Positions 35,802-45,515 of a stretch of 64,000 nt of DNA are shown one piece after another. The DNA is taken from NCBI RefSeq assembly GCF_003014735.1, contig NZ_PYAX01000005.1:613119-677118 (forward strand). The letters run 5' to 3'. A program made the translations under genes and the position numbers. The stretch is from Saccharothrix carnea (lineage in GTDB: Bacteria > Actinomycetota > Actinomycetes > Mycobacteriales > Pseudonocardiaceae). The notes beneath the pieces are model-generated. The model was not told the DNA's origin. It saw only the letters and a list, made by a program, of their open reading frames with translations, and did no database searches. How positions within the stretch are numbered: position 1 is the first letter of the stretch; each line of letters begins with the position of its first letter.

Positions 35802-37502
35802 TCAGCAGTTGGGCCGGCAGCGGCGTTGTGAGATGCCGTCCAAGAGCACGCCGCGGATGTCCTCGGGCTCCATCGCCTGGTAGGCCTTGCCGCCGGTGGC
35901 GTCGGCGATCTGCCGCAGCGCGTCCATGTCCGCGTCGGCGCCCAGCCCCACCATGATCATCGGCACCGGCCGCGCCGGGTCGGCCTCCTGCTTCAACGTG
36001 GCCACCAGTGCGGGCAGGTCGATGCTGGAGATGTCGTCGTTGCTGCCGTCCGTGATCAGCGTGACCGAGTTGATCTTCGACGGGTCGTAGGTCTGCTGCA
36101 CGTGCCGGAACGCGGCCAGCGCGGTCTCGTGCAACGCCGTGCCGCCGCCGACCAGCGCGGGCAGGTTGCCGGCGCCCTTCTGCAGCTGCACCCGTCGCGG
36201 CGCGCCGGCGATCGGCTCGCCCAGCGGGCCGACCGGCACCAGCTCGATCCAGTCGTTCGGCGGCTTCTTGTTCGTCGAGAACGCCCACAGGCCGATCTCC
36301 GAGGTGTCGGGCAGCATGCCCAACGCGGTCAGCGCCGCCTCGCGGGCCGCCTCGACCCGGGTCTGGCCGTTGCTCATCTTCTCGGCCATCGAGCCGGACA
36401 CGTCCAGCACCGCGAGCAGCCGGGTGTCCAGGCTGACCGCGCCCCACGTGCGCAGCAGCTCGGAGACCTGGTCCGGGTCCGGCGTCTTCAGCACGGCCAC
36501 GTCGTCGCCGCGCACGCCGTCCTTCTCGTTCGTCCAGCCGCCGGGCGCCTTGCCGTCCGGCGTGCGGAAGCCCGCCTCGGCGAACCGCTGGGCGGTCCGG
36601 CCGGTGCGCAACGCCTTCTCGAAGTCCGCCGCGGCCTGGGCGGTGCCCGCCTGCTCGCCCGCCCGGCTCACCCGCACCAGCGGGTAGTCGAACGAGACCG
36701 TGCCCTCCTTGGGGTAGGAGGCGACGACCCGGCGCGACCCCGCCACCCGGTTGGCCGACAGCACGGACTGCTCCGACGCGGTGAACACGGGCGCGTTCTC
36801 CTCGCCCTGCACGACCTTGCCGAACGCGTCGCGCACGGACGGCAGCGCGTTGCGGCCGACCCGCAGCAGCGCGCCGATCAGCTCCGGCTTGGGCGTGCCG
36901 TCCGGGTTGCCGAGCTGCGCCCGGATGACCGCGAGCGTGGCCAGGCCCTCGGTGGACATGGTCGGGTCGCTCAACGTCACGGGCACCTTCGGGTCCACGA
37001 CCTTCGCCCAGGTCACGGGCGTGATCGGCCAGCCGAGCGCGCTCAGCGACCGCTCCGAGCCCGCGATCACCAGCGGTGAGCTCGCCAGCGGGTCGAGGAT
37101 GTCCAGCCGGGGCGCCTCGGCACCCTCCTCACCGGCCTGCCGCTGTGTCTCGGCGGCCCACATGGACGAGTCCGGCACCCAGAGCGCGGGCGGGTTGATC
37201 TGGGCGGTCGGCAGCTCGTTGGCCACGTCGGCGGCGCCGCGGGCCTCGACCTGCACCTGCACGCACTTCTCGTCCGCCATCGGCTGGGTGGCCTGGTAGT
37301 CGTCGGCCGCGCCGCGCACGACCTCCTCGACCGCCGGGGTGACCGCGATCTTGAGCGGCAGGGTGCCCCGGCACTCGGGGCCGCTGGTGGCTCGCAGTGC
37401 CACCACGGTGACGCCCGCCGCGGCGATGACGCCGATCAGGGCGCCGAGGGGCAGGAGGACGCGGCGGAAGCGACCAGGGCCGTCCGGGTTGCGAGCTGAC
37501 AT
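35802..37502 (-). CDS. Membrane-anchored VWA-domain protein with substrate-binding-like N-domain
   Basis: A 566-residue protein. One N-terminal transmembrane helix (~16-36) is followed by a periplasmic-binding-protein-like domain (LPLKIAVTPAVEEVVRGAAD ... PVTWAKVVDPKVPVTLSDP, ~48-340) and a C-terminal von Willebrand A domain whose metal site DVSGSMAEKMS (D-x-S-x-S, ~369) is intact, with TLITDGSNDD (~495) as the later Asp. A Cys pair ends the protein (RRCRPNC). This two-domain design is common in actinobacteria; it may act as a surface adhesin or a scaffold for a chaperone system. ATG 37502 chosen over 37580 because GAAGG precedes it. Confidence 0.85.
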   Translation of the reverse strand: MSARNPDGPGRFRRVLLPLGALIGVIAAAGVTVVALRATSGPECRGTLPLKIAVTPAVEEVVRGAADDYQATQPMADEKCVQVQVEARGAADVANELPTAQINPPALWVPDSSMWAAETQRQAGEEGAEAPRLDILDPLASSPLVIAGSERSLSALGWPITPVTWAKVVDPKVPVTLSDPTMSTEGLATLAVIRAQLGNPDGTPKPELIGALLRVGRNALPSVRDAFGKVVQGEENAPVFTASEQSVLSANRVAGSRRVVASYPKEGTVSFDYPLVRVSRAGEQAGTAQAAADFEKALRTGRTAQRFAEAGFRTPDGKAPGGWTNEKDGVRGDDVAVLKTPDPDQVSELLRTWGAVSLDTRLLAVLDVSGSMAEKMSNGQTRVEAAREAALTALGMLPDTSEIGLWAFSTNKKPPNDWIELVPVGPLGEPIAGAPRRVQLQKGAGNLPALVGGGTALHETALAAFRHVQQTYDPSKINSVTLITDGSNDDISSIDLPALVATLKQEADPARPVPMIMVGLGADADMDALRQIADATGGKAYQAMEPEDIRGVLLDGISQRRCRPNC

Positions 37503-37920
37503 GCTTCGTACCTTCGGTCGGTGTTCACCCTTTCGGGTGGGCGAGGACACTCGGTGGTTGCCGAGAATGACACGGCGCACTGACCTGACAAACTCTCGTG
37601 TTCTACATCACTCGAGTGGTGCTCATCTTGTTGCTACCTGCTAGTAACAGATAACCCCTCGTAATGGATACGGGCTCGGCTCCCCGCCGGTTCATGATCG
37701 AATCATCCGACCGGCTGAACCTCCTTGACCTGCGACGCGTGTTCGCGGTCACCACGGGAACCAGGAGCCGTCCCCGGCCGTTGGTCCGGCAAGACGCGAC
37801 AGGGCCCGCACGCGGAGCGCTTCGCCCGAGCCATGGGCGGTAGTCTGGTCGGACGGGTGTGCCCGTCTGCGCCCGTCGACAAGTCAGGGAGGGTCGAGGC
37901 CGCCCGCCGGCCGTAAGTGC
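37503..37920. promoter_or_regulatory. Divergent promoter region between the VWA gene and ftsH
   Basis: This 418-bp gap has no convincing gene. The central 37580-37700 part is clearly less GC-rich than its surroundings (CTAGTAACAGATAACC, TCATGATCGAATCAT), as expected for promoters of the two divergent genes. A small hairpin CACCC-TTTC-GGGTG lies at 37525-37538 in the VWA leader. A TAGTCT -10-like hexamer near 37839 could serve ftsH. I could not assign a specific sigma factor. Confidence 0.45.
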
Positions 37921-40194
37921 ATGGACCGCAAGCGCCTGCTTCGCAACCCGCTGCTGTGGATCTTGGCGGTGTTGCTGCTCTTTTACGCCTTCAACGTGCT
38001 CTTCGACGACAACCGGGGCTACACCCCGATCAAGACGTCCCAGGCACTGCAACAGATCCGGGACGGCCAGGTCAAGGAAGCCACGATCGAGGACAAGGAG
38101 CAGCTCCTCAAGCTCACCCTCAAGGACGGGGTGACCGTCGAGGGCAGCAACCGCGTGCGCGCCCAGTTCCCGGCGAGCTCCACGGACGAGGTCTTCACCA
38201 TCCTCGACCAGGCGAACAACAAGCCGGTCGTGGAGACCAAGGTCACGCAGGACTCGTTCCTGATGCAGATGCTGCTCTACCTGGTCCCGCTGGGCCTGCT
38301 GCTGCTCCTGCTGATGTGGATGATGAACAACGCGCAGGGCGGCGGCAACCGCGTCCTGAACTTCGGCAAGTCCAAGGCCAAGCAGCTGTCCAAGGACATG
38401 CCCAAGACGACGTTCGCCGACGTCGCGGGCGCCGAAGAGGCCGTCGAAGAGCTCTACGAGATCAAGGACTTCCTGCAGAACCCGGGCCGCTACCAGGCCC
38501 TGGGCGCGAAGATCCCCAAGGGCGTGCTGCTGTACGGCCCGCCCGGCACCGGCAAGACGCTGCTCGCGCGCGCCGTGGCCGGCGAGGCCGGCGTGCCGTT
38601 CTACTCGATCTCCGGCTCCGACTTCGTGGAGATGTTCGTCGGTGTCGGCGCCTCGCGCGTGCGCGACCTGTTCGAGCAGGCCAAGCAGAACGCGCCGTGC
38701 ATCATCTTCGTGGACGAGATCGACGCGGTCGGCCGCCACCGCGGCGCCGGTATGGGCGGCGGTCACGACGAGCGCGAGCAGACGCTCAACCAGCTGCTGG
38801 TCGAGATGGACGGCTTCGACTCGCGCGGCGGGATCATCCTGATCGCGGCGACCAACCGGCCCGACATCCTCGACCCGGCCCTGCTGCGCCCCGGCCGGTT
38901 CGACCGGCAGATCCCGGTGTCCGCGCCGGACCTGAAGGGCCGCAAGCAGATCCTGCGCGTGCACTCCAAGGGCAAGCCGCTGGCACCCGAGGCGGACCTG
39001 GACGGCCTGGCCAAGCGCACCGTGGGCTTCTCCGGCGCCGACCTGGCCAACGTGGTCAACGAGGCCGCGCTGCTCACCGCGCGCAAGAACGGCACGATCA
39101 TCACCAGCGTCGAGCTGGAGGAGTCGGTCGACCGCGTGATCGGCGGTCCGGCGCGCAAGAGCCGGATCATCTCCGAGAAGGAGAAGAAGATCACCGCCTA
39201 CCACGAGGCCGGGCACGCCCTGGCCGCGTGGGCGATGCCGGACATCGACCCGGTCTACAAGGTCACGATCCTGGCCCGCGGCCGGACGGGTGGTCACACC
39301 CTGTCCGTGCCCGAGGAGGACAAGGACCTGATGACCAGGTCGGAGATGATCGCCCGGCTGGTGTTCGCGCTGGGTGGCCGCTCCGCCGAGGAGCTCGTCT
39401 TCCACGAGCCGACCACGGGCGCGTCCAACGACATCGAGCAGGCGACCAAGATTGCCCGCGCGATGGTCACCGAGTACGGCATGTCCGCCCGGCTCGGCGC
39501 GGTCAAGTACGGCCAGGAGCAGGGCGAGCCGTTCCTCGGCCGCAGCATGGGCCGCCAGGCCGACTACTCGCTGGAAGTCGCGCACGAGATCGACGAGGAA
39601 GTGCGCGAGCTGATCGAGGCCGCGCACACCGAGGCGTACGAGGTGCTCAACACCTACCGCGACGTGCTCGACGCGCTGACGCTGGAGCTGATCGAGAAGG
39701 AGACCCTGCACCAGAAGGACCTGGAGCGGATCTTCGCCGCGGTCGAGAAGCGCCCGCGGATCACCAAGTTCAACGAGTTCGGCAACCGCACCCCCTCGGA
39801 CAAGCCGCCGGTCAAGACCCCGGCGGAACTGGCCAAGGAGCGCGGCGAGCCGTGGCCGCCCGCGATCGAGGACACGCTGGACTCCGACGTGCCGGTCCAG
39901 GACGGGGTGCCGACGCCGCACAGCGGCAACGGCGCGCAGGCGCAGAACCCGCCGGTGCAGCCGTACCCGCAGGCACAGCCGTACCCGCAGGCCTACCCGC
40001 AGCAGCAGCCGCAGCCCTACCAGCCGCAGCCGCAGCACCCGTCGTCCGGTCCGCCGAACTACGGTGCCCCGCCCGGGTGGACGCCCGCGACGGTGCCTGG
40101 CGGCGCCCCGCAGCCACCCCAGTGGCAGCCGGAGCCGACCGACGCGGAAGCGGGGAAGAGGTCCTTCGACACGGACCCGGACAACCGCACGTGA
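37921..40194 (+). CDS. ftsH: ATP-dependent zinc metalloprotease FtsH
   Basis: A 757-residue membrane protease. Transmembrane helix 1 (~11-27) and helix 2 ([17 protein letters not shown], ~120-137) flank an extracytoplasmic loop. The AAA domain has Walker A GPPGTGKT (~207), Walker B IIFVDEID (~263) and the [23 protein letters not shown] (~316-335). The peptidase domain has HEAGH (~429) and the third zinc ligand in ASNDIEQAT (~502). The C-terminal ~100 residues are a Pro/Gln/Tyr-rich tail ([20 protein letters not shown]), typical of actinobacterial FtsH. It degrades misfolded membrane and some soluble proteins. The stop overlaps the folE GTG. Confidence 0.96.
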   Translation: MDRKRLLRNPLLWILAVLLLFYAFNVLFDDNRGYTPIKTSQALQQIRDGQVKEATIEDKEQLLKLTLKDGVTVEGSNRVRAQFPASSTDEVFTILDQANNKPVVETKVTQDSFLMQMLLYLVPLGLLLLLLMWMMNNAQGGGNRVLNFGKSKAKQLSKDMPKTTFADVAGAEEAVEELYEIKDFLQNPGRYQALGAKIPKGVLLYGPPGTGKTLLARAVAGEAGVPFYSISGSDFVEMFVGVGASRVRDLFEQAKQNAPCIIFVDEIDAVGRHRGAGMGGGHDEREQTLNQLLVEMDGFDSRGGIILIAATNRPDILDPALLRPGRFDRQIPVSAPDLKGRKQILRVHSKGKPLAPEADLDGLAKRTVGFSGADLANVVNEAALLTARKNGTIITSVELEESVDRVIGGPARKSRIISEKEKKITAYHEAGHALAAWAMPDIDPVYKVTILARGRTGGHTLSVPEEDKDLMTRSEMIARLVFALGGRSAEELVFHEPTTGASNDIEQATKIARAMVTEYGMSARLGAVKYGQEQGEPFLGRSMGRQADYSLEVAHEIDEEVRELIEAAHTEAYEVLNTYRDVLDALTLELIEKETLHQKDLERIFAAVEKRPRITKFNEFGNRTPSDKPPVKTPAELAKERGEPWPPAIEDTLDSDVPVQDGVPTPHSGNGAQAQNPPVQPYPQAQPYPQAYPQQQPQPYQPQPQHPSSGPPNYGAPPGWTPATVPGGAPQPPQWQPEPTDAEAGKRSFDTDPDNRT

Positions 40195-40835
40195 CCGAGC
40201 ACGACACCGCGCTCGACCAGACCGGCCTCTCCGCGAACGGGGGGGCCGGTCTCGCGCGCCGGCCCTTCGACCAGAAGCGGGCCGAGGCGGCGGTGCGCGA
40301 GCTGCTGCTCGCGTGCGGTGAGGACCCGGAGCGCGAAGGGCTGCGCGACACGCCCGCCCGGGTGGCGCGGGCGTACCGGGAGCTGTTCGCCGGGCTGCAC
40401 ACCGACCCGGACAGCGTGCTGGCGCGGACGTTCGACGAGAGCCACGAGGAGTTGGTGCTGGTCACCGACATCCCGATGTTCTCGTTCTGCGAGCACCACC
40501 TGCTGCCGTTCCACGGTGTCGCCCACGTCGGCTACATCCCGAACGAGCACGGCCGGGTGACCGGGCTGTCCAAGCTGGCCCGGCTGGTCGACCTGTACGC
40601 CAAGCGGCCCCAGGTGCAGGAGCGGCTGACGTCGCAGGTCGCGGACGCGTTGATGCGGCGGCTCGACCCGCGCGGTGTGATCGTGGTCGTCGAGGCCGAG
40701 CACCTGTGCATGGCCATGCGCGGCGTGCGCAAGCCCGGTTCGCGGACCACGACGTCCGCGGTGCGCGGGCTGCTGCGCGACTCGGCGACGTCGCGGTCGG
40801 AGGCGATCGAGCTGATCAAGGGACGTTTGCGGTGA
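40191..40835 (+). CDS. folE: GTP cyclohydrolase I
   Basis: A 214-residue enzyme for the first step of folate synthesis, GTP to dihydroneopterin triphosphate. [20 protein letters not shown] (~103-122) contains the zinc ligands Cys and His, [22 protein letters not shown] follows (landmark ~130-151), and [21 protein letters not shown] holds the remaining zinc Cys and the catalytic region. A ~30-residue N-terminal extension is variable. GTG 40191 overlaps ftsH by 4 nt, starting a tightly coupled ftsH-folE-folP-folB-folK operon. Confidence 0.95.
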   Translation: MTEHDTALDQTGLSANGGAGLARRPFDQKRAEAAVRELLLACGEDPEREGLRDTPARVARAYRELFAGLHTDPDSVLARTFDESHEELVLVTDIPMFSFCEHHLLPFHGVAHVGYIPNEHGRVTGLSKLARLVDLYAKRPQVQERLTSQVADALMRRLDPRGVIVVVEAEHLCMAMRGVRKPGSRTTTSAVRGLLRDSATSRSEAIELIKGRLR

Positions 40836-41653
40836 GCGTGCCCAAGCCTGGGCACTGCGTGGTGATGGGCGTGCTCAACGTCACACCGGACTCGTTCTCG
40901 GACGGGGGCCGGTACCTCGACCTGGACGACGCGGTGGCGCACGGCGTGGCCCTGTTCCGGCGCGGCGCGGACCTGGTGGACGTCGGCGGCGAGTCGACGC
41001 GTCCCGGCGCGGACCGGGTGTCGCCGGACGTGGAGGCCGCGCGGATCGCGCCGGTGATCCGGGCACTGGTCGCGGAGGGCGTGCCGGTCAGCGTGGACAC
41101 CACGCGGGCCGAGGTGGCGCGGGCGGCGCTGGAGGCGGGCGCGTCGATCGTCAACGACGTGTCCGGCGGCCTGGCCGATCCGGGGATGGCGCCGCTGGTG
41201 GCGTCGGCGGGCGTGCCGTACGTGCTGATGCACTGGCGCGGGCACAGCAGGCGGATGGACCAGCTGGCCGTCTACGACGACGTGGTGCGCGACGTGCGGG
41301 ACGAGCTGTGCCGCCAGGTGGACGCCGCCCTGGCCGCCGGCGTGGCGTCCGACGACATCATCCTCGACCCCGGCCTGGGGTTCGCGAAGAACGCCACCCA
41401 CAACTGGCAGCTGCTGCACGGGCTCGGCTCGTTGCTGGAGCTGGGGTTCCCGGTGCTGGTCGGCGCGTCGCGCAAGCGGTTCCTCGGCACCCTGCTCGGC
41501 GACCGGGCACCGGACGGCCGGGAGGACGCGACGGCGGCGGTGTCGGCGCTGGCGGCGTTCGTCGGCGCGTGGGGCGTGCGGGTGCACGACGTCGACCGGT
41601 CGTTGGACGCGGTCGCGGTGGCCGGGGCGTGGAGGCGTGGCGGTGCCCACTGA
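40832..41653 (+). CDS. folP: Dihydropteroate synthase
   Basis: A 273-residue TIM-barrel enzyme that condenses p-aminobenzoate with dihydropterin pyrophosphate; the sulfonamide target. [16 protein letters not shown] (~10-25) and [14 protein letters not shown] (~50) are the two signature loops, VNDVSGG (~107) and DPGLGFAKN follow, and GASRKRFLG (~210) is the late phosphate-binding loop. GTG 40832 overlaps the folE stop (GTGA). It overlaps folB by 11 nt. Confidence 0.96.
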   Translation: MSVPKPGHCVVMGVLNVTPDSFSDGGRYLDLDDAVAHGVALFRRGADLVDVGGESTRPGADRVSPDVEAARIAPVIRALVAEGVPVSVDTTRAEVARAALEAGASIVNDVSGGLADPGMAPLVASAGVPYVLMHWRGHSRRMDQLAVYDDVVRDVRDELCRQVDAALAAGVASDDIILDPGLGFAKNATHNWQLLHGLGSLLELGFPVLVGASRKRFLGTLLGDRAPDGREDATAAVSALAAFVGAWGVRVHDVDRSLDAVAVAGAWRRGGAH

Positions 41654-42044
41654 CGTGAGTGTCCCAGCGGAGGTGGCGGAGATTTCCGACCGGATCTCGT
41701 TGAAGGGCCTGCGGGTGCGCGGGTTCCACGGCGTGTTCGAGCACGAGAAGCGCGACGGCCAGGACTTCCTGGTCGACATCACCGCGTGGCTGGACCTGTC
41801 GCGCGCGGCGGCCACGGACGACCTGCGGGAGACGCTGCACTACGGCGAGCTGGCCGAACGGGCGGCGGCGATCGTGGCCGGCGGGCCGTACGACCTGATC
41901 GAGACGGTGGCGGGCAAGGTCGCCGACGAGGTGATGACCGACCTGCGGGTGCGGGTGACCGAGGTGACCGTGCACAAGCCGTCCGCCCCGATCCCGCTGG
42001 CGTTCGAGGACGTCTCGGTGACGATCAGGCGCACCCGTGACTAG
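41643..42044 (+). CDS. folB: Dihydroneopterin aldolase
   Basis: A 133-residue enzyme that cleaves dihydroneopterin to 6-hydroxymethyl-dihydropterin. ISLKGLRVRGFHGVFEHEKRDGQDFLVDI (landmark near the N-terminus), LHYGELAERAAAIV and TVHKPSAPIPLAFEDVSV carry the conserved Tyr, Glu and catalytic Lys. GTG 41643 is preferred because GGAGG lies 7 nt upstream; GTG 41637 is in frame but too close to it. The stop TAG is overlapped by the folK start. Confidence 0.93.
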   Translation: MPTDVSVPAEVAEISDRISLKGLRVRGFHGVFEHEKRDGQDFLVDITAWLDLSRAAATDDLRETLHYGELAERAAAIVAGGPYDLIETVAGKVADEVMTDLRVRVTEVTVHKPSAPIPLAFEDVSVTIRRTRD

Positions 42045-42519
42045 GGCGGTGCTGTCGCTCGGCTCGAACCTGGGCGACCGGCTGGGCCACCTGCGGCTCG
42101 CGGTGGCCGGGTTCGCCGACGTGCTGGTGGCCGCGTCACCGGTGTACGAGACGGCGCCGTGGGGCGTGACCGACCAGGACGACTTCCTCAACGCGGTGCT
42201 GGTCGTCTCCGGTGACGTGGACGAGTGGGGCTGGCTGCGGCGCGGGCAGGCGTTGGAGCAGGCGGCGGGCCGGGTCCGGGAACGGCGCTGGGGGCCGCGC
42301 ACGCTGGACGTCGACGTCGTCACGGTGGACGGCGTGCGGTCGGCGGACCCGGAACTGCTGCTGCCGCACCCCGGCGCGCACGACCGCGCGTCCGTGCTGG
42401 TGCCGTGGCTGGACGTAGAACCGGACGCGGTCGTGCCGGGGCACGGCCCGGTGCGCGACCTGCTCGCCGGCCTGGACGTCGGCGGCGTCACCCGGCGGGA
42501 TGACCTCCGGCTGGTGTGA
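42037..42519 (+). CDS. folK: 2-amino-4-hydroxy-6-hydroxymethyldihydropteridine pyrophosphokinase
   Basis: A 160-residue kinase that pyrophosphorylates hydroxymethyl-dihydropterin for FolP. LSLGSNLGDRLGHLRLAV (~6-23), SPVYETAPWGVTDQDDFLNAV (~34-54) and the signature RRWGPRTLDVDVV (~85-97) are all intact. GTG 42037 overlaps folB by 8 nt. It is the last gene of the folate run; the next gene starts 55 bp later. Confidence 0.95.
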   Translation: MTRAVLSLGSNLGDRLGHLRLAVAGFADVLVAASPVYETAPWGVTDQDDFLNAVLVVSGDVDEWGWLRRGQALEQAAGRVRERRWGPRTLDVDVVTVDGVRSADPELLLPHPGAHDRASVLVPWLDVEPDAVVPGHGPVRDLLAGLDVGGVTRRDDLRLV

Positions 42520-42574
42520 CGCGAACCCTGCGGTGGTCGTGGCGCGGGGTTAGCGTGGCCGCGGAGGTGGCGCG

Positions 42575-43231
42575 ATGAGCAACGCGGTCACTTACGACGC
42601 CGCACGGCGGCGGATCATCAGCCTGGCCACCGGCGGCGACCCCGACGCGCCGGTCGACGCCTGCCCCGGGTGGACGGTCCGGGACGTGGTGGCGCACCTG
42701 GCGGGCGGACTCGACGACTGCACCGAGCAGCGGTTCGACGGTGTCGAGGACGGCTCGTGGGGCGAGCGGCACGTGAGCGACCGGCGCGGCCGGAGCCTGG
42801 GCGACCTGCTGGTCGAGTGGGAGCGGAACTTCCAGATCGCCGAAGGGCTGTTCGACTCGCCGATGGGCGCGGTGCTGGTCGCCGAGATCGTCTCGCACGA
42901 GCACGACATCCGCACCGCGCTGGGCCGGCCGGGCGAGCGGGACAACGTGGCGGTGCGGGCGGCGCTGACGCGGCCGTTGCAGGAACTGGACCAGCGGCTG
43001 CGGGCGCGGCACCTGCCCGCGTTGCGGATCACCCTGGAGCACGGTGACCGGGTCCTCGGCGAAGGCGAACCGGCGGGCACGCTGCGGACGTCGTCGTTCG
43101 AGCTGCTGCGCGTGCTGGGCGGGCGGCGCAACGACGACCAGGTGCGCGGGCTGGACTGGGACACCGCCCCCGGGCCGTGGCTGCCCGTGCTGTCGCTGTT
43201 CGGCAGGCGCGAGACCGCGCTGGCCGAGTAG
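42575..43231 (+). CDS. Mycothiol-dependent maleylpyruvate-isomerase-like (DinB superfamily) protein
   Basis: A 218-residue helical-bundle protein. CPGWTVRDVVAHLAGGLDDC (~30-50) carries the first metal-binding His of the family and VSHEHDIRTALGRPG (~110) the later H-x-x-D. These DinB-fold proteins use mycothiol, the actinobacterial glutathione substitute, or act as metal-dependent transferases; the substrate is not known. ATG 42575 follows GGAGG by 8 nt. Confidence 0.8.
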   Translation: MSNAVTYDAARRRIISLATGGDPDAPVDACPGWTVRDVVAHLAGGLDDCTEQRFDGVEDGSWGERHVSDRRGRSLGDLLVEWERNFQIAEGLFDSPMGAVLVAEIVSHEHDIRTALGRPGERDNVAVRAALTRPLQELDQRLRARHLPALRITLEHGDRVLGEGEPAGTLRTSSFELLRVLGGRRNDDQVRGLDWDTAPGPWLPVLSLFGRRETALAE

Positions 43232-43248
43232 TCGGGGACGATGGTGGC

Positions 43249-43701
43249 GTGAGGTTCACCAAGCCACGTGACCTGCTCGCCGCCGGACTCGTCGCGGGCC
43301 TGCTCGCGCACCTGCTGATCAGGCTCGCCTACGACACGCTGCCGCCGCTGCCCGCGTTCGCCGGTTTCACCCTGCTGGTGATCGCGGCGGTCAACCTGTA
43401 CCTGGCGTTCTCGCTGCGCGCCCGCATCCTGCGCAAGCCCGGCGCGCGGCCCGTCGAGCCGCTCACCGCGGCACGGGCGGTGGCGTTCGCCAAGGCGTCG
43501 TCGTTGCTCGGCGCGATCATGGCCGGTGCGTGGGCGGGCGTGCTCGTGTACGTGCTGCCGGCTCGTGGTGAGTTCGAGGCGGCCGACAACGACACCGTCA
43601 GCGGGTTCGTCGGGGTCGCCTGCGCGGCCGTGCTCATCGGTGCCGCGTTGTGGCTGGAACGGTGCTGCAGGACACCCGACGAGCCGCACCTCGATCAATA
43701 G
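43249..43701 (+). CDS. DUF3180 integral membrane protein (Rv3605c-like)
   Basis: A 150-residue protein with four predicted transmembrane helices (~10-27, 35-57, 82-103, 117-135). ARAVAFAKASSLLGAIMAGAW is the most conserved part of DUF3180. GTG 43249 starts 17 bp after the preceding gene. Its position after folK is conserved with mycobacterial Rv3605c (from memory). Function unknown. Confidence 0.88.
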   Translation: MRFTKPRDLLAAGLVAGLLAHLLIRLAYDTLPPLPAFAGFTLLVIAAVNLYLAFSLRARILRKPGARPVEPLTAARAVAFAKASSLLGAIMAGAWAGVLVYVLPARGEFEAADNDTVSGFVGVACAAVLIGAALWLERCCRTPDEPHLDQ

Positions 43702-43751
43702 ATACCGACGCGGAGGTCTCGATCGGATAACTGACCGGTACGGTAGACGCC

Positions 43752-45515
43752 ATGACCGGGCGAGGCGCGTCGGAAGATGACGAGCAGCAAGATCACGGTC
43801 GTGGCTCTGGGCGACTACTGCTGGTAGCGGCATTGGCGCTCGCACTCGGTGCCGCGGCGGTGTTGGTGCTGAGCGACAACGCCCGCTGGCTGCGGCTCGC
43901 GGTGGTCGCCGCGCTGTGGGCAGCGCTGGTCGGCGCGTTCCTCGCGGCCCGCTACCGCAAGCAGATCGCCGAGCGCGAGGACGAGGTGGCCGACCTGCAG
44001 TCGGTCTACGAACTCGAGCTGGAACGCGAGATCGCCGCACGTCGCGAGTACGAGCTCGAGGTCGAGGCCGAGACCCGCAAGCGGGTGCAGGAGGAGGCCA
44101 AGGACGACCTGGAGGCGCTGCGCGGCGAGCTGCGCGCCCTGCGGGAGAACCTGGAGGCCCTGCTCGGCGGCGAGGTGCTGGTCGAGCGGGTGGCGCTGCG
44201 CGCCGAGTCGACCCGGATGCGCGCCCTGTCCGACCAGTCGCGGCTGATGGCGGTGGGTGACAAGCGGATCATCAACGCCGGGCCCGCCGTGCCGGTGGCG
44301 CCGAAGGCCGCGGACAAGCCGCAGGCCGACCGGACCGAGCTGATCGAGCGGGTCAACGTCGACACCTCGCGCAAGGACCAGGTTCGGCGTCCCGAACCGA
44401 CGCGCCCCGAGCCCGCGCGGCGCGAGCAGGCCCAGCCGGTGCGCCGCGAGCCCGCCCGTGCGACGGCCCAGCCCCGCCCGACGCCGCCGGTGGTGGTGCG
44501 GCGGGAGCCCGCGAAGCCGGAGCAGACGGAACGGGTGAACCGGGAGGCGGCGGCGCGGTTGTCGCCGCCGGCGGCACCGGCCGGGCGGCCGGCCGAGCCG
44601 TCGAAGACCGAGCACACCGTGCAGCGGCGCAGCCGGGTGGCCGAGCGGACCGAGATGATCAGCCGGGAGGCGTTGGCGGAAGGCGCCGTGCGGCGGCCCG
44701 AGGGTGCGGGCGGCGCGGTGCGGCGGACGGGCGAGCAGCGGCCCGAGTCGACCGGCGAGCGCTCCGCGGACGTCCGCCGCCCGTCGACCGCCCGGGCGGA
44801 GCTGACCGGTGAGCACCGTCCGGTGGGTCCGGCGGGTGACTCCGGCCGGCGGACCGGCACGCGTCCCGACCCGGTGGCCGAGACCGGTCGGCGGACCGGC
44901 GCGCGGGCCGAGGCGACGGGTGAGCACCGGCCGGTGGGTCGTCCCGATCCGGTCGGCGAGGCACGTCGTCCGGTGACGCGGACCGAGTTGACCGGTGAGC
45001 ACCGTTCGGCGGAGGCGCGTCGGCCCGCGGCCCGGGCCGACCTGACCGGTGAGCACCGGCCCGTGGGTCGACCCGATCCGGTCGAGGCACGTCGTCCGGT
45101 GACGCGGACCGAGCTGACCGGTGAGCACGTGCCGGTGGCGGAACCCGCGCGTCGGGTCCCGGCCGAGGACGAGGCGCGCCGGTCGCGCCGTGCCGCCGAG
45201 CTGACCGGTGGGCACCGCCCCGTGGGTGAGCCGGAGGCGATCGGCGGTCGTTCGGCGGATTCCGCGTCGGCGGCCGTGGTCCCGGACCCGGAGGGTCGTC
45301 GTCGGGCGGCCGAGCCCGCGGCCGAGACGGGTGGCCGTCGCCGGGCCGAAGAGCACTGGGACTCGTGGGAAGAGACTTCGAAGCCGTCCGGCAGGCGCAG
45401 CGCGCCCGAGCCGGAACCGGCCGGTGCCCACGCGGACGGCAAGTCGGTCAGCGAGCTGCTCGCCGCGTTCGGCGGCGGCGACTCACCGCGCCGCCGTCGC
45501 CGCCGCGAAGACTGA
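43752..45515 (+). CDS. Membrane protein with coiled coil and a long Arg/Pro-rich repeat tail (Rv3604c-like)
   Basis: A 587-residue protein. Two transmembrane helices (~22-42 and ~47-66) are followed by a charged coiled coil (KQIAEREDEVADLQSVYELE onward to ~145), a conserved block (VALRAESTRMRALSDQSRLM) and a ~380-residue tail of low complexity, very rich in Arg, Glu, Pro and Thr. The tail holds imperfect tandem copies of a TGEHRPVGRPDPV unit, and the last 25 residues (GKSVSELLAAFG then a poly-Arg end) look conserved, perhaps a protein- or DNA-binding tail. It is the positional counterpart of Rv3604c. It ends exactly against the convergent nuoD-like gene, with no gap. Confidence 0.78.
   Translation: MTGRGASEDDEQQDHGRGSGRLLLVAALALALGAAAVLVLSDNARWLRLAVVAALWAALVGAFLAARYRKQIAEREDEVADLQSVYELELEREIAARREYELEVEAETRKRVQEEAKDDLEALRGELRALRENLEALLGGEVLVERVALRAESTRMRALSDQSRLMAVGDKRIINAGPAVPVAPKAADKPQADRTELIERVNVDTSRKDQVRRPEPTRPEPARREQAQPVRREPARATAQPRPTPPVVVRREPAKPEQTERVNREAAARLSPPAAPAGRPAEPSKTEHTVQRRSRVAERTEMISREALAEGAVRRPEGAGGAVRRTGEQRPESTGERSADVRRPSTARAELTGEHRPVGPAGDSGRRTGTRPDPVAETGRRTGARAEATGEHRPVGRPDPVGEARRPVTRTELTGEHRSAEARRPAARADLTGEHRPVGRPDPVEARRPVTRTELTGEHVPVAEPARRVPAEDEARRSRRAAELTGGHRPVGEPEAIGGRSADSASAAVVPDPEGRRRAAEPAAETGGRRRAEEHWDSWEETSKPSGRRSAPEPEPAGAHADGKSVSELLAAFGGGDSPRRRRRRED
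44797..45231 (+). repeat. Imperfect tandem repeats encoding ELTGEHRPVG-type units
   Basis: Six copies of an ELTGEHRPVG-like unit occur in the tail of the preceding membrane protein, several followed by RPDPVGEARRPVTR. Spacing varies from about 17 to 37 codons, so units differ in length. DNA copies such as GAGCTGACCGGTGAGCACCG are nearly identical, which suggests recent expansion or frequent recombination. Confidence 0.75.
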
